A stretch of DNA of 64,000 bases, taken from NCBI GenBank assembly GCA_947649615.1, contig CANSSG010000002.1, forward strand, positions 1 to 64,000. Reading direction: 5' to 3'. Below the pieces are notes generated by a model. The model was not told the DNA's origin, searched no databases, and saw nothing but the letters and a program-made list of their open reading frames with translations. Within the stretch, counting starts at the first letter, position 1, and every line of letters begins with the position of its first letter. Source of the DNA: an uncultured Clostridia bacterium. GTDB taxonomy: Bacteria; Bacillota; Clostridia; Oscillospirales; Oscillospiraceae. Positions 37,298 to 47,964 of the stretch are shown one piece after another. Position numbers and translations under genes: made by a program.

Positions 37298-38485
37298 ATG
37301 GCCAGACCAAAAAAACCAACGTATGAGTATGTCGAGAGATTGGGCAGGTACCGCAAGCGGATCAAGGACGCCGATGGAAACTATGTTGCCATCTATGGGA
37401 GAACACCAGAGGAATTGACGGAAAAGCTGGCTGAAGCCCAGCACCAAATCGACGAGGCCCTATTCCGGCGGGACAATCCAACGGTTGAGGACTACGCCAC
37501 CAAATGGCTGACCATGCACAGCTCCCATATCAGAACGACTACCCTTGTCGATTACACGTCCAAAGTCAAAATCTATATCATTGAGCCGCTGGGAAAGAAG
37601 TACATGGCCGAGATCACCCCGGATGATGTGAAGCTGGCCATTACCAAAGCCGCCCAGCAGTCGGCCTCCATCTATCGCGGCGTTCAGATGCTCTACAAGA
37701 TGATTTTTTCTTCGGCAGTGGAAAGCGGAATTATCGACAAATCCCCATGTGAAAATATCAATCCCAGGGGCGGGAAAGAGCCGAAGGGAAAAACCGCTCT
37801 CACCGATCAGCAGGTCGGCATCCTTTTAGATGCGGTTCAGGGTCTCCCCCCATACCCGTTCATTATGCTATGTCTCTATGCTGGCCTGCGCCGGGAGGAA
37901 GCTCTGGCATTACAATGGGATAGCGTTTTCTTATCGGACAAAGCTCCTTATATCACAGTGCAACGGGCATGGCACACGGAGCACAACAGACCGGTTATCC
38001 TGGATGATCTGAAAACCAAAGCCTCCAGGAGAAACATTCCCATTCCACCACAGCTTGTGGAATGCCTGAAAGCCATCAAAGCGAAATCTACTTCCGATTT
38101 CGTGATTTCCAATCGGGACGGCGGAGCCCTCTCGGAAACCCAGTGGCGTCGGGTATGGGGGTATGTGCGTACCCGCACCGTCAGGGAGCGAACCTACCAC
38201 CGATATATCAACGGTCAAAAGATCTCACGCACCATAACCCCTGTCCTGGGAGAACGCGCTGCACACAATGGTAATGTGGTATATAGCATCGACTTTGAGG
38301 TAACTCCCCATCAGCTTCGGCATACTTACATCACAAATCTATTGCTGGCTGGTGTTGATGTAAAGACCGTTCAATATCTGGCTGGTCATGAACATGCAAA
38401 GATCACGCTGGACATTTATGCTCACCTGACGTATAACAGGCCGGAGGATTTAGCAGACAAGGTTAATCGTGCGTTTTCGGGTTAA
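37298..38485 (+). CDS. int: Tyrosine-type site-specific integrase
   Basis: ATG 37298 (MARPKKPTYEYVERLGRYRK) follows GGGGGG and gives 395 residues. The N-terminal part is an AP2-like arm-binding domain, then a SAM-like core-binding domain (VEDYATKWLTMHSSHIRTTT), and the catalytic domain has Arg in LYAGLRREEALAL, HQLRHT (H-x-x-R), the GHEHAK box and the tyrosine in TLDIYAHL. All catalytic residues are present. It integrates the prophage, with one end expected just after the gene. Confidence 0.93.
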   Translation: MARPKKPTYEYVERLGRYRKRIKDADGNYVAIYGRTPEELTEKLAEAQHQIDEALFRRDNPTVEDYATKWLTMHSSHIRTTTLVDYTSKVKIYIIEPLGKKYMAEITPDDVKLAITKAAQQSASIYRGVQMLYKMIFSSAVESGIIDKSPCENINPRGGKEPKGKTALTDQQVGILLDAVQGLPPYPFIMLCLYAGLRREEALALQWDSVFLSDKAPYITVQRAWHTEHNRPVILDDLKTKASRRNIPIPPQLVECLKAIKAKSTSDFVISNRDGGALSETQWRRVWGYVRTRTVRERTYHRYINGQKISRTITPVLGERAAHNGNVVYSIDFEVTPHQLRHTYITNLLLAGVDVKTVQYLAGHEHAKITLDIYAHLTYNRPEDLADKVNRAFSG

Positions 38486-38619
38486 ATTTAAGGTTAATTC
38501 AATCGAAATAGTGCGAAATCACTTGTAGCACAATGATTTTGGAAGAAAAAGCGCAAGAAATACGGTCTCAAGGCTGCGCGGCGCGCTCCGCAGTTCAGCA
38601 AGCGTTAATCGGTCTCCTG
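38486..38619. other. Expected right attachment-site region (attR)
   Basis: Between the integrase stop and the terminator there is no gene; composition changes from AT-rich, phage-like (to about 38570) to GC-rich, host-like. The right prophage junction most likely lies here. The core cannot be defined, because the left end is outside the window. Confidence 0.4.
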
Positions 38620-38650
38620 CCCCCGGCGCTATGCAGCGCTGGGGGTTTTT
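38620..38650 (+). terminator. Intrinsic terminator after the integrase
   Basis: An 11-bp stem (38620-38630 with 38635-38645, one G-U pair, loop ATGC) followed by TTTTT. Confidence 0.8.
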
Positions 38651-38672
38651 GCTGCCGGGACGCTATTCATAC

Positions 38673-38716
38673 GCAAAAGACGGTATAGCCTTTTGGTTGG
38701 CTATACCGTCTTTTGC
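38673..38716. terminator. Bidirectional terminator between prophage and flagellin-like gene
   Basis: Perfect 18-bp arms 38673-38690 and 38699-38716 with TTTT at the 3' side on both strands. It separates the rightward integrase transcript from the leftward flagellin-like transcript. Confidence 0.8.
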
Positions 38717-38732
38717 TGTGCGGTATTTCGGG

Positions 38733-41700
38733 CTACCACAAAAGCTGCCAAACGTTCTCGACGCCGCGCTTGCTGTGGATGCGCATTGCCTGCGCGGACT
38801 GGAGGGGGATGAATTGACGCATGTTTTGCAGCAGGCCGTCCGCCGACGCCGCGTCCCGGACAAAATGCTCTTTGCCCCCGCCCTCCTGGCGGAACCCAGG
38901 CAGGCCTAAAAAGTTCTCCTCCAACTGGTGGTACAATGCATTATAGGCCGACTGGATTTGTGACACCCAGCGCTGGTCTGCGCGGATGACTACCCCCGCC
39001 GCCCGGGCGGCGGCCTGGTTGGACACGCTCAGCTTGTTGATTTGCAGGGCGCGGGAGGAGAGCCGGAACTGCGGCAGCGTTACCGTGTCCTCCCCTATTT
39101 GCAGGGATATGCCGGAACGGGTCCACAGCCGCGCGCTGCCTATGTCCGCGCCGCCGGATATCAGGACCTTCCCGCAGCCCCCGAACAAGCAGCCGCCTAT
39201 GTCCGCGCCGGGATTTCCGCCTACAGCCTTGGCAATCCGCGCCGTCCCAGTAATCAGGATGTCGCCGCTCTCGCCTTGAACCCCCGCGCCGATGGCGGCG
39301 GCGTGGTTGATTGCTGTGGCGGTTACTGTGCCGCCGCGGATCGTGATATCCCCTACCGGCGCGCCTAACGCGCCGCCTATGCCTGCACCGCCGCCCTTTC
39401 CTCCGGTGGACGTAATGACGCCGCCAACAATGGTTATCGGACCCATGAAGCCCCGCTTGCCTGCGCCGATCCCTGCGCCGCCGCCAGTTCCGGTGGCTGT
39501 GATGATCCCGCCGCGGATGAGAATGCGGCTGGCCCGGTCGCGGCTTCCGCCGCTGTCCCGGCCAATGCCTGCGCCGCCTATGCCTCCAGCAGCCGTCAGA
39601 GTGCCGTCGGGTCCGTCGGATTTCACACGGTCAATCCGCAGCGTGGTGCCGTCCCCTAAGGAAATGCCTGCACAGCCCGCGCCGCTCTCAAAGCGGTTGT
39701 CCGTGCCGCTTTCCAACAGCAGCGTTACGTCGTTTTCTTTGCCCAGGCTGAACGCCCGCCCCGTCTCTACGCGGCAGACTACGCCGCCCAGCGTCAGCGA
39801 CAACAGGCCGATATGGTCCGCCACGGCGATCCGGCCGCTGAAAGGCGTCTGGTACGCGTCCTTGCCGGAACCGCCGGAAATCGCGGATACTTGGCCGGAC
39901 AGAATGTGCAGCGTACCGGTCTCCTCCTCATATACCCAGTCGCGGCCCGGCTCGCCGCCGGTAATCGTGAAGGGATTCGGATACATGGATATTTCCTCGA
40001 ACATGCCTGCCTGCTGGTTCCAGTGCAGATAGGCATACCGGGTCTGGGGACGGCCAAACGCGTCCTTGCCCTGGAACATCAGGGCGTGGAGGGGGTGGCC
40101 GTGGGAGGGGTTCCCTTTGTCCAGCCACAGCCGGACGAGATCGGCATAGTTCCCTCCCATAAGCGCCATTTTTACGTGTTTCCCGTTCAGCTCCATGGCG
40201 GTGATGGCGCTCCAGCCGGGAAGCAGGGCCTTCCAGATGACGTCCAGCGGCTCCAGCGGCTTTCCGCTGGCGTTGGTTACGTTCGCCGCCTGCGCCGCCA
40301 GGGATACCGGGCCGTCTATCACCACGGGGACCGTCAGGATGCCGGGCGCTCCGCCGCCTTTTCCCGCCAGGGATACCGCGCCGCCCGTCAGGCGCAGGAC
40401 GCCGCCCTCTTCGGCCTGGAAGCTTCCCAGGCGCAGATGCCCCGTGCCGCCAAGGGTCAGGACCACGCCTGAACGCAGATGGACTTGGGCCAGCGTATTC
40501 TCCCCGGCGGAAACAATGCTGGCCTCCGCCGCGCTGACGGTGAGCGTGGACGCCTTTACGCCGTCCAGCACTACTGTGCCGGAACCGGTTACCTGGATGG
40601 CCTGTTCATCCCCGCCTAAGCCCTGGACGGTTACGTCCGCTGTGCCGCCGATGGTGAGAAGGTCCGTCTTTTCATCAAAAAATATGCCGGACAGGTCCCG
40701 GCCTGTGACCTGCACATTGCCTAACCGCAGCGTGGCGGACGGCGGCGGGGACGGCATGGCCGCCGTTTCCGCCGCTTCTGTGGCCCCTGCGGCTGCCGGG
40801 GCGCCGGCAGCTTCTTCCGCCGGCCCTGCCGCAAGACCCGCCGGCGCGCCCGCCTGCCCCGCTGCGGCGGCTTCTGGGCTTTGCGCGCCTGTTGGCAGGT
40901 TCATCAGCAGGTCCAGGTTCATCCCCTCAAAAAACGCCATCAGGTTTACCAGCGACATGTCTGGTAAAACCACAGCCCCCTCGCCTGCCAGCAGCAGTTC
41001 CGACAGGAAATCGCTCAGGCCGGGGGCTTTGCCCTCCATAAATTGGGTTTGGAAGTCCTCCAGGCTGGCAAATTCGCCGTTGGTCAACTCCTTGATGGCT
41101 TCATCCAACGTCATGCCGCCCGCCATCTTGGCAAATAATTGGCGCAGGCCGTCTGCTGCCTTCGATGAATCCAGGCCCTCTCCCGAACCGCCGCCTGCGA
41201 TGACCGCCCCTAAGTACAATGCGGCCAACCGCTGCGCGGCGGGGTTCTCATCCAGCGGATTCTTCGCAAGCGCATCCAGGATGTCCGCCGCACTTGCGTC
41301 CTTATCCAACCCTAAGCCCGCTAAAATCTGCTCCGGCGTGAGGTCGTTTTGCAGGACGCCGTTTAAAAGCCAATCCGGCACCGCTTGCCCGCCACCGGCG
41401 CCAGTGACCGCCTCACCCAGAATCGCAAACAAAAGCGCGTCCATGCCGTCCTCTACGCCGGGGGCTTCGTCCAGGAACAGCTGCATGCCGTCTATTACCG
41501 CGCCGTTCATCATCCGGTCGATGCTTTCAGCCAGGCGCGTCAGCTCCCTTTGCAGCACCGCGCGGTCCAGTTCGCCGTCTCCTGACGCCTTCTCCGCCAA
41601 CTCCGCCATGCGTCTGAGACTGTCCTGGACTTCAGCCAGCACCACTTCCCCCAGTTGCAGCGTCCGGCGGCTTTCCCGGGCGTGGCTGGCCGCTTGGCTC

Positions 41701-41861
41701 CCCTCCGCCATCAACTGCCGCAGTGTCTCCGATACGTTTAGCCCAGTGGCAGGGGCGGGCTTCTGTGTTTGACTGGCGAGCGCTGTTTTTGCCGGTTTTG
41801 CCGTCTCCTGGCGCGTGGAGACGGCAAAACTCCTGTCCCTGCGGATCCTTAAATCGCCCAT
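38733..41861 (-). CDS. Giant flagellin-like protein with central beta-helix and disordered insert
   Basis: The 1,042-residue protein carries flagellin-like ends. Residues about 44-129 (SETLRQLMAEGSQAASHARE, VVLAEVQDSLRRMAELAEKA, LQRELTRLAESIDRMMNGAV) resemble the D0/D1 N-terminus, and the last 90 or so residues (IQSAYNALYHQLEENFLG; VRDAASADGLLQNMRQFIPL; ENVWQLLW) the C-terminus. Between them lie an Ala/Gly/Pro-rich stretch (about 330-375) and a long beta region with at least four repeats like ITIxGGxITxTGxxGGAGIG (about 745-900). No signal peptide is present, as expected for flagellin export. GGAGG precedes the ATG, and a sigma-28-like promoter lies upstream. It may be a decorated or minor flagellin. 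Confidence 0.7.
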   Translation of the reverse strand: MGDLRIRRDRSFAVSTRQETAKPAKTALASQTQKPAPATGLNVSETLRQLMAEGSQAASHARESRRTLQLGEVVLAEVQDSLRRMAELAEKASGDGELDRAVLQRELTRLAESIDRMMNGAVIDGMQLFLDEAPGVEDGMDALLFAILGEAVTGAGGGQAVPDWLLNGVLQNDLTPEQILAGLGLDKDASAADILDALAKNPLDENPAAQRLAALYLGAVIAGGGSGEGLDSSKAADGLRQLFAKMAGGMTLDEAIKELTNGEFASLEDFQTQFMEGKAPGLSDFLSELLLAGEGAVVLPDMSLVNLMAFFEGMNLDLLMNLPTGAQSPEAAAAGQAGAPAGLAAGPAEEAAGAPAAAGATEAAETAAMPSPPPSATLRLGNVQVTGRDLSGIFFDEKTDLLTIGGTADVTVQGLGGDEQAIQVTGSGTVVLDGVKASTLTVSAAEASIVSAGENTLAQVHLRSGVVLTLGGTGHLRLGSFQAEEGGVLRLTGGAVSLAGKGGGAPGILTVPVVIDGPVSLAAQAANVTNASGKPLEPLDVIWKALLPGWSAITAMELNGKHVKMALMGGNYADLVRLWLDKGNPSHGHPLHALMFQGKDAFGRPQTRYAYLHWNQQAGMFEEISMYPNPFTITGGEPGRDWVYEEETGTLHILSGQVSAISGGSGKDAYQTPFSGRIAVADHIGLLSLTLGGVVCRVETGRAFSLGKENDVTLLLESGTDNRFESGAGCAGISLGDGTTLRIDRVKSDGPDGTLTAAGGIGGAGIGRDSGGSRDRASRILIRGGIITATGTGGGAGIGAGKRGFMGPITIVGGVITSTGGKGGGAGIGGALGAPVGDITIRGGTVTATAINHAAAIGAGVQGESGDILITGTARIAKAVGGNPGADIGGCLFGGCGKVLISGGADIGSARLWTRSGISLQIGEDTVTLPQFRLSSRALQINKLSVSNQAAARAAGVVIRADQRWVSQIQSAYNALYHQLEENFLGLPGFRQEGGGKEHFVRDAASADGLLQNMRQFIPLQSAQAMRIHSKRGVENVWQLLW

Positions 41862-41914
41862 TCCCTTGACCTCCTATCGCCGGTCTGTCAAATCTGCCGG
41901 TTTATTTATCTTAT

Positions 41915-41941
41915 TTATCGGCAAATTGACGGATAAGTTAA
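41915..41941 (-). promoter_or_regulatory. Sigma-28 (SigD/FliA)-type promoter for flagellin-like gene
   Basis: On the minus strand TTAA (41941-41938), a 15-base spacer and GCCGATAA (41922-41915) match the flagellar sigma consensus TAAA-N15-GCCGATAA, with a perfect -10 box. It lies in the 84-base gap before the flagellin-like gene. Confidence 0.72.
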
Positions 41942-41945
41942 GGCG

Positions 41946-44268
<2,323 letters not shown>

Positions 44269-44372
44269 GGCACACGCCCAGGTATTCCCCCGAAAAAAAT
44301 CCCCTCCCGGGGCTTGTATTTGGCCACACGGCCTGTTAAACTAATCACAATCCTAAAAGGAGTACAGTAGCG

Positions 44373-44825
44373 ATGTCTGACATCATTTCAAAAATTGACT
44401 GGCTTGTGGAAAAACCCTGCTATTTGATTGATATGTTCCCTTCCACCGTGCCAAAGGCAGCAGACCAGCGGTATTTTGATGTAGAAGAATATTTTCAGAA
44501 CCATCGGGAAGCATTGGACGAAAAGTTTTGCAGGATTTTGCTAAAACTATACTGCTATCACGATTTCTGGATCTCAGCCGGAAACGAAAACATGAAAAAT
44601 CCCAGCGTCAATCAACTGGTGGAACTGATCCGGCATTGTTTTGCTGGTAGCTGGAAGAACCGGGATGACATCAATATTATCCTGCCCGGCTGCGATGCCA
44701 TGGTCATCCTTAACGGCGATGACCTCTATATGATTTTATGTAATCCAGACCCGCCGCTCCAGAAATTGGTATCGCAGCTCGCTGCGGCAGAAGGATTATT
44801 TTTCTACCAAGCGCCCGAAAGATAA
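44373..44825 (+). CDS. Hypothetical cytoplasmic protein
   Basis: The 150-residue acidic protein begins MSDIISKIDWLVEKPCYLID and includes FPSTVPKAADQRYFDVEEYF and IILPGCDAMVILNGDDLYMI. Small proteins with FPxxVPxxxxxxYFxVExYF are typical single-domain Firmicutes proteins of unknown function. AT content is higher than its neighbours. A ribosome site AAAGGAGT lies upstream. Confidence 0.7.
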   Translation: MSDIISKIDWLVEKPCYLIDMFPSTVPKAADQRYFDVEEYFQNHREALDEKFCRILLKLYCYHDFWISAGNENMKNPSVNQLVELIRHCFAGSWKNRDDINIILPGCDAMVILNGDDLYMILCNPDPPLQKLVSQLAAAEGLFFYQAPER

Positions 44826-44868
44826 ACAAACCCGCCCCAGCTACAAATCCTGCCTAAGGAGGGCCGAC

Positions 44869-45231
44869 ATGAACCCCGAGAAAAATGCCGCAGTCCCGGA
44901 AGAAATCCTGGACCACGCCTATATGCACACCCACGGCGTCCCCCACGAACACAGCCACGGCCATACCCACAGCCATACCCAGACCCGGGCGGTAGTCAAC
45001 CGCCTGGCCCGGGCCATCGGCCACCTGGAACGGGTGAAGGCCATGGTGGAGGAGGGGCGGGACTGCTCGGAGGTCCTCGTCCAGCTCTCCGCCGTCCGCA
45101 GCGCCATCAACAGTACGGGGAAGGTGATCTTAAAAGACCACCTTGAGCATTGCGTGGTAGACGCCATCGAGTCCCGCGACCGTGCTGCTATCGACGAGCT
45201 GAACCGCGCCATTGAGCAGTTTGTAAAATAG
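44869..45231 (+). CDS. CsoR/RcnR-family metal-sensing repressor with His-rich N-terminus
   Basis: The 120-residue protein is a DUF156-type four-helix regulator: RLARAIGHLERVKAMVEEGR, then DCSEVLVQLSAVRSAINSTG and KDHLEHCVVDAIESRDRA. The Cys in RDCSE and the His and Cys in HLEHC fit the C-H-C copper-binding set of CsoR. An extra N-terminal segment, HTHGVPHEHSHGHTHSHTQ, could capture metal. It is convergent with the TSUP genes. The metal is not certain; Cu(I) or Ni/Co is possible. Confidence 0.82.
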   Translation: MNPEKNAAVPEEILDHAYMHTHGVPHEHSHGHTHSHTQTRAVVNRLARAIGHLERVKAMVEEGRDCSEVLVQLSAVRSAINSTGKVILKDHLEHCVVDAIESRDRAAIDELNRAIEQFVK

Positions 45232-45235
45232 CGGC

Positions 45236-45610
45236 CTATGAATTCCTTTTCCGAAGCCCGCTCATGAGCATGGCGGCTCCGCCGTACAGCAGGAAAATGC
45301 CAAAGGGCTTCCGCAGAAGGGACACATCCACAGCCATCGACGCCAACGCGCCCGCCAACGCCGCCGCCGTGCCTAAGGGGGCGGCGGCCCGCCAGGTTTC
45401 CTTGTCCAAATAGCCGTTCTTTCGGTGGAAGAAGAGACTGATGCCCGCCGTGGGCAGGAAAAACAGCAGATTCACGGCCTGCGCTTCCCGCTGCCCTACA
45501 CCGAGGAACAGCGTCATACACACCAGCAGCAGCGTCCCGCCGCCTACTCCCCAGCCGGACAGCGCCCCCGTAGCCGCTGCCGCCAGGAAGGGAACCAGCC
45601 ACTCTACCAT
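45236..45610 (-). CDS. TSUP (TauE/SafE) permease, half-size
   Basis: The 124-residue membrane protein has about four hydrophobic segments (VEWLVPFLAAAATGALSGWG, GTLLLVCMTLFLG, SLFFHRKNGYLDK, PLGTAAALAGALASMA). The GxxSGxxxxGGG-like turn (GALSGWGVGGGTLLL) is that of TauE/SafE anion exporters. Full-length members have about eight segments and two such repeats, so this is half a protein. It overlaps the second half by 7 bases. Confidence 0.82.
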   Translation of the reverse strand: MVEWLVPFLAAAATGALSGWGVGGGTLLLVCMTLFLGVGQREAQAVNLLFFLPTAGISLFFHRKNGYLDKETWRAAAPLGTAAALAGALASMAVDVSLLRKPFGIFLLYGGAAMLMSGLRKRNS

Positions 45611-45960
45611 AGCAAATACCTCACGCCGCCGTACAGCAAAAACAGCCCGAAAATGATCTTCAGCACACGCACGGGAATTTTTTCAAACGTTAAACCGCCC
45701 AGGATGCCCCCTACGACGCCCCCCGCCAAATAGGGCCACAGCAGGCTGAACGCCGGGCGCACCTGCCACAGATACACCACCGCCGATACGCAGCACATGG
45801 GCAGGATCACCGCCACGCAGGTGGCAAAGGACTTCCTGCCCTCCAGCCCCCGCCATTTTACCAGCAGCGGCAGCAGAATCATCCCTCCCCCGCCGCCGAA
45901 CAGGCCGCTGGCCAATCCGCCCGCCGCGCCTGCGATTTGGTTTTTCCGTTTGTCCGTCAT
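45604..45960 (-). CDS. TSUP (TauE/SafE) permease, half-size
   Basis: The 118-residue product carries the other repeat: AGAAGGLASGLFGGGGGMIL, LPLLVKWRGLEGRKSFATCV, LLWPYLAGGVVGGILGGLTF. With the next gene it would make a two-subunit TauE/SafE transporter, exporting sulfite, sulfoacetate or other small anions in known families. Both halves share a start/stop overlap, which supports a heteromeric permease. The order in transcription is this gene, then 45236-45610. Confidence 0.82.
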   Translation of the reverse strand: MTDKRKNQIAGAAGGLASGLFGGGGGMILLPLLVKWRGLEGRKSFATCVAVILPMCCVSAVVYLWQVRPAFSLLWPYLAGGVVGGILGGLTFEKIPVRVLKIIFGLFLLYGGVRYLLW

Positions 45961-46007
45961 GACCTTCCCTCCCGCTATGTAAGCCAGCCGAAACGGCTGG
46001 CTTTTCC

Positions 46008-46199
46008 TTACTGCAGCAGCTTAAAGCTCTGGCAGTCGGTACACTGGTCCATAGTGGGGTTGGCCTCGTGGGTGCCTACCTGGATGGTGTCCAAGCCGCA
46101 GTACTGCTCGTTCTTGCAGTGATGGGCGCAGGAATTGACGCTGCAATGAATGGAACGGTTCGGCGTACAGGCGCATCCGCTGTTGGTGCAATTGCTCAT
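46008..46199 (-). CDS. DUF1540 cysteine-rich protein
   Basis: The 63-residue product (ATG 46197-46199, MSNCTNSGCACTPNRSIHCS) has ten cysteines, with SVNSCAHHCKNEQYCGLDTI and a second CTDCQSFKLLQ. This is the DUF1540 pattern (PF07561), common in Clostridia and often metal- or spore-associated. AAGGAGG lies upstream of the ATG. The role is not known. Confidence 0.82.
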   Translation of the reverse strand: MSNCTNSGCACTPNRSIHCSVNSCAHHCKNEQYCGLDTIQVGTHEANPTMDQCTDCQSFKLLQ

Positions 46200-46358
46200 T
46201 TGAGGATTCCTCCTTGCTTCACTTTGTTCGGGTCTTGCCGGGGATAGTTTGTGCCGCAGGGGCGGTTTTATGCGCTTTCTTCTTGCCTTTCCCAGGTTTC
46301 CGCAGTATACTGAAAACGCTGCCCTTGCCGAATTCTGCAATATATGGAGGAATATGCC

Positions 46359-46883
46359 ATGTTTTTGTCTACAGAGCGATTGCTTCTGCGCAAATGGGAA
46401 GAAAGGGACTTTCCAGATTTCTGCGCCTACGCCATGGGCGAGGAGATGTCCCGTATGATGGGCGACATCCTCTACACAGAGGAAGACACCCGGGCCAGCT
46501 TCGACTGGCTGAAGGACAAGGAGGAGCGGGGCTACGCCCTGGTCCTCAAGGAAACAGGCCGGGTTATCGGCAACCTGAATATCGTCTCCGTCCAGGAGCA
46601 TCTGGCAAACCTGCCGGAACTGCGTGGGAAACGGGGCGTGGGGATGTCCTTCGCCATTTCCCGGCAGTACCGGCGGCAGGGGCTGATGTCGGAAGCGGTC
46701 AAAGCCGTGGCGGCGGAACTGTTTGACCGCGAGGGCTTCGAGTATATCCAATGCGGCTATTTCAGCTTCAATACCGCCTCCGCCAAGCTCCAGGAGAAAC
46801 TGGGCTTCACCCATCTGGTTACCCTGCCCGAGCCGGACAGCCCGGAGACCATTACGGTGGAAAACGTCCTTTGGCGAAAATAA
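46359..46883 (+). CDS. GNAT-family N-acetyltransferase
   Basis: The ATG 46359 (MFLSTERLLLRKWEERDFPD) follows GGAGGAATATGCC; 174 residues. It has a RimJ/RimL-type layout: N-terminal TERLLLRxWExxDF, GVGMSFAISRQYRRQGLMSE (acetyl-CoA loop with RRQG), FNTASAKLQEKLGF. It acetylates an unknown small molecule or protein N-terminus. AT-richer intergenic flanks suggest a single-gene unit. Confidence 0.85.
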   Translation: MFLSTERLLLRKWEERDFPDFCAYAMGEEMSRMMGDILYTEEDTRASFDWLKDKEERGYALVLKETGRVIGNLNIVSVQEHLANLPELRGKRGVGMSFAISRQYRRQGLMSEAVKAVAAELFDREGFEYIQCGYFSFNTASAKLQEKLGFTHLVTLPEPDSPETITVENVLWRK

Positions 46884-47001
46884 ACCCATGAAATTTTCTG
46901 GCACCCTCTTGCCAACTGCCGCGAAAAAATGTATAATAGGATGAATAATACAATGCGCGGGGCGTACTGCGTCCCGCCCTATTTGGGTGGAGGGGTCACA
47001 T

Positions 47002-47874
47002 ATGAAAACGAAAAATCCCGTAATGCGCCTGCTCTATGAGTACGGTGTGATAACCTTGGGCTGCGCACTGTACGCGCTGGGCTTCAATTGGTTTTTCCAG
47101 CCCAACAACATCTCCATGGGCGGCTTCACCGGCGTGTCGCAGATTTTACACCGGCTGATGCCCATTCTGCCCATTGGCGCAACCGCCATTGTACTAAACA
47201 TCCCGCTGTTCTATCTTGGCGTACGCAAACAGGGGATAAAGCTGCTGATTTCCTCCCTTTACGCTATGAGCGTGGGATCCCTGATGATTGACGGCCTGGC
47301 GGCGGTACATACCTTCGCCCCAATGGAGCCACTGCTGGCCAGCCTCTATGGCGGCGTGATGGTAGGGATTTCCATGGGGCTGATGATGCTGATGGGATCC
47401 ACCACCGGCGGCACGGAACTGGCAGCGCGGCTGCTGAAATACAAGCTGCGGCATCTGTCCATCGGGCGGCTGTGCCTGACGATTGATGTAATCGTAGTGT
47501 GTTCGTACGCGTTGACCTTCCGGAATATTAACAACGCCTTGTACGGCATTGTTTCTATGTATATTTCCAGCCTTGCCATGGACGCTGTGGTATACGGCTC
47601 TGTCAACGCCAAAATGGCCTATGTCATCAGCACCCACAGCGGAGAAATCGCCAAGCAGCTCCTCAGTATGGATCTGGGCGTTACATTGCTCAACGGCCAG
47701 GGTGGTTTTAGCGGCGACCCAAAGCAGGTGCTACTATGTGCTTTCAAGCGCAGCCAGATCGCCGCTATCAAGGCGTCTGTCACACAGATTGACCCCAACG
47801 CTTTTATCATCGTCTGTGAAGCCCACGAAGTCCTGGGAGAGGGATTCGGAGAATATACGCCGGACAGCCTATAG
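47002..47874 (+). CDS. YitT-family membrane protein with DUF2179
   Basis: The 290-residue protein has five N-terminal membrane segments (YGVITLGCALYALGFNWFFQ, GGFTGVSQILHRLMPI, GGVMVGISMGLMMLMGSTTG) and a C-terminal soluble DUF2179 domain (LLSMDLGVTLLNGQGGFSGD, KQVLLCAFKRSQIAAIKASV). The start ATG 47002 follows GGAGGGG. Function of the YitT group is not settled. Confidence 0.88.
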   Translation: MKTKNPVMRLLYEYGVITLGCALYALGFNWFFQPNNISMGGFTGVSQILHRLMPILPIGATAIVLNIPLFYLGVRKQGIKLLISSLYAMSVGSLMIDGLAAVHTFAPMEPLLASLYGGVMVGISMGLMMLMGSTTGGTELAARLLKYKLRHLSIGRLCLTIDVIVVCSYALTFRNINNALYGIVSMYISSLAMDAVVYGSVNAKMAYVISTHSGEIAKQLLSMDLGVTLLNGQGGFSGDPKQVLLCAFKRSQIAAIKASVTQIDPNAFIIVCEAHEVLGEGFGEYTPDSL

Positions 47875-47893
47875 CCGGAAAAGAGAAGCGAAT

Positions 47894-47934
47894 AAATGGA
47901 GGACATGGCTTGCAGCCATGTCCTCCATTTGGTT
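47894..47934. terminator. Strong terminator hairpin
   Basis: Arms 47894-47910 and 47914-47930 pair perfectly over 17 bp with loop TGC. GGTTTT follows on the plus strand. It ends the YitT transcript and probably the leftward SagB-like transcript. Confidence 0.8.
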
Positions 47935-47964
47935 TTACGGTTTGGTTTCGCAACGCTCCGGTGC

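Noticed and set aside
38520-38640. tRNA gene or tRNA 3' end as integration site
   Set aside because: I see no cloverleaf or T-loop sequence; the strong hairpin here is an intrinsic terminator.
39160-39630. Regular GGAGIG-encoding repeats considered as a CRISPR array or DNA repeat
   Set aside because: The repeat is at the protein level with diverged codons and no constant DNA repeat/spacer layout, inside an open reading frame.
40195-41772. Long plus-strand open frame rich in Ala/Ser/Pro
   Set aside because: It is the antisense of the flagellin-like gene, which has a ribosome site, promoter and flagellin-like ends. The plus-strand product is low-complexity.
45236-45960. Frameshifted single TauE/SafE gene
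   Set aside because: Both halves have their own starts, ribosome sites and a clean 7-base overlap, and each has one complete repeat; a two-gene permease is the simpler reading.
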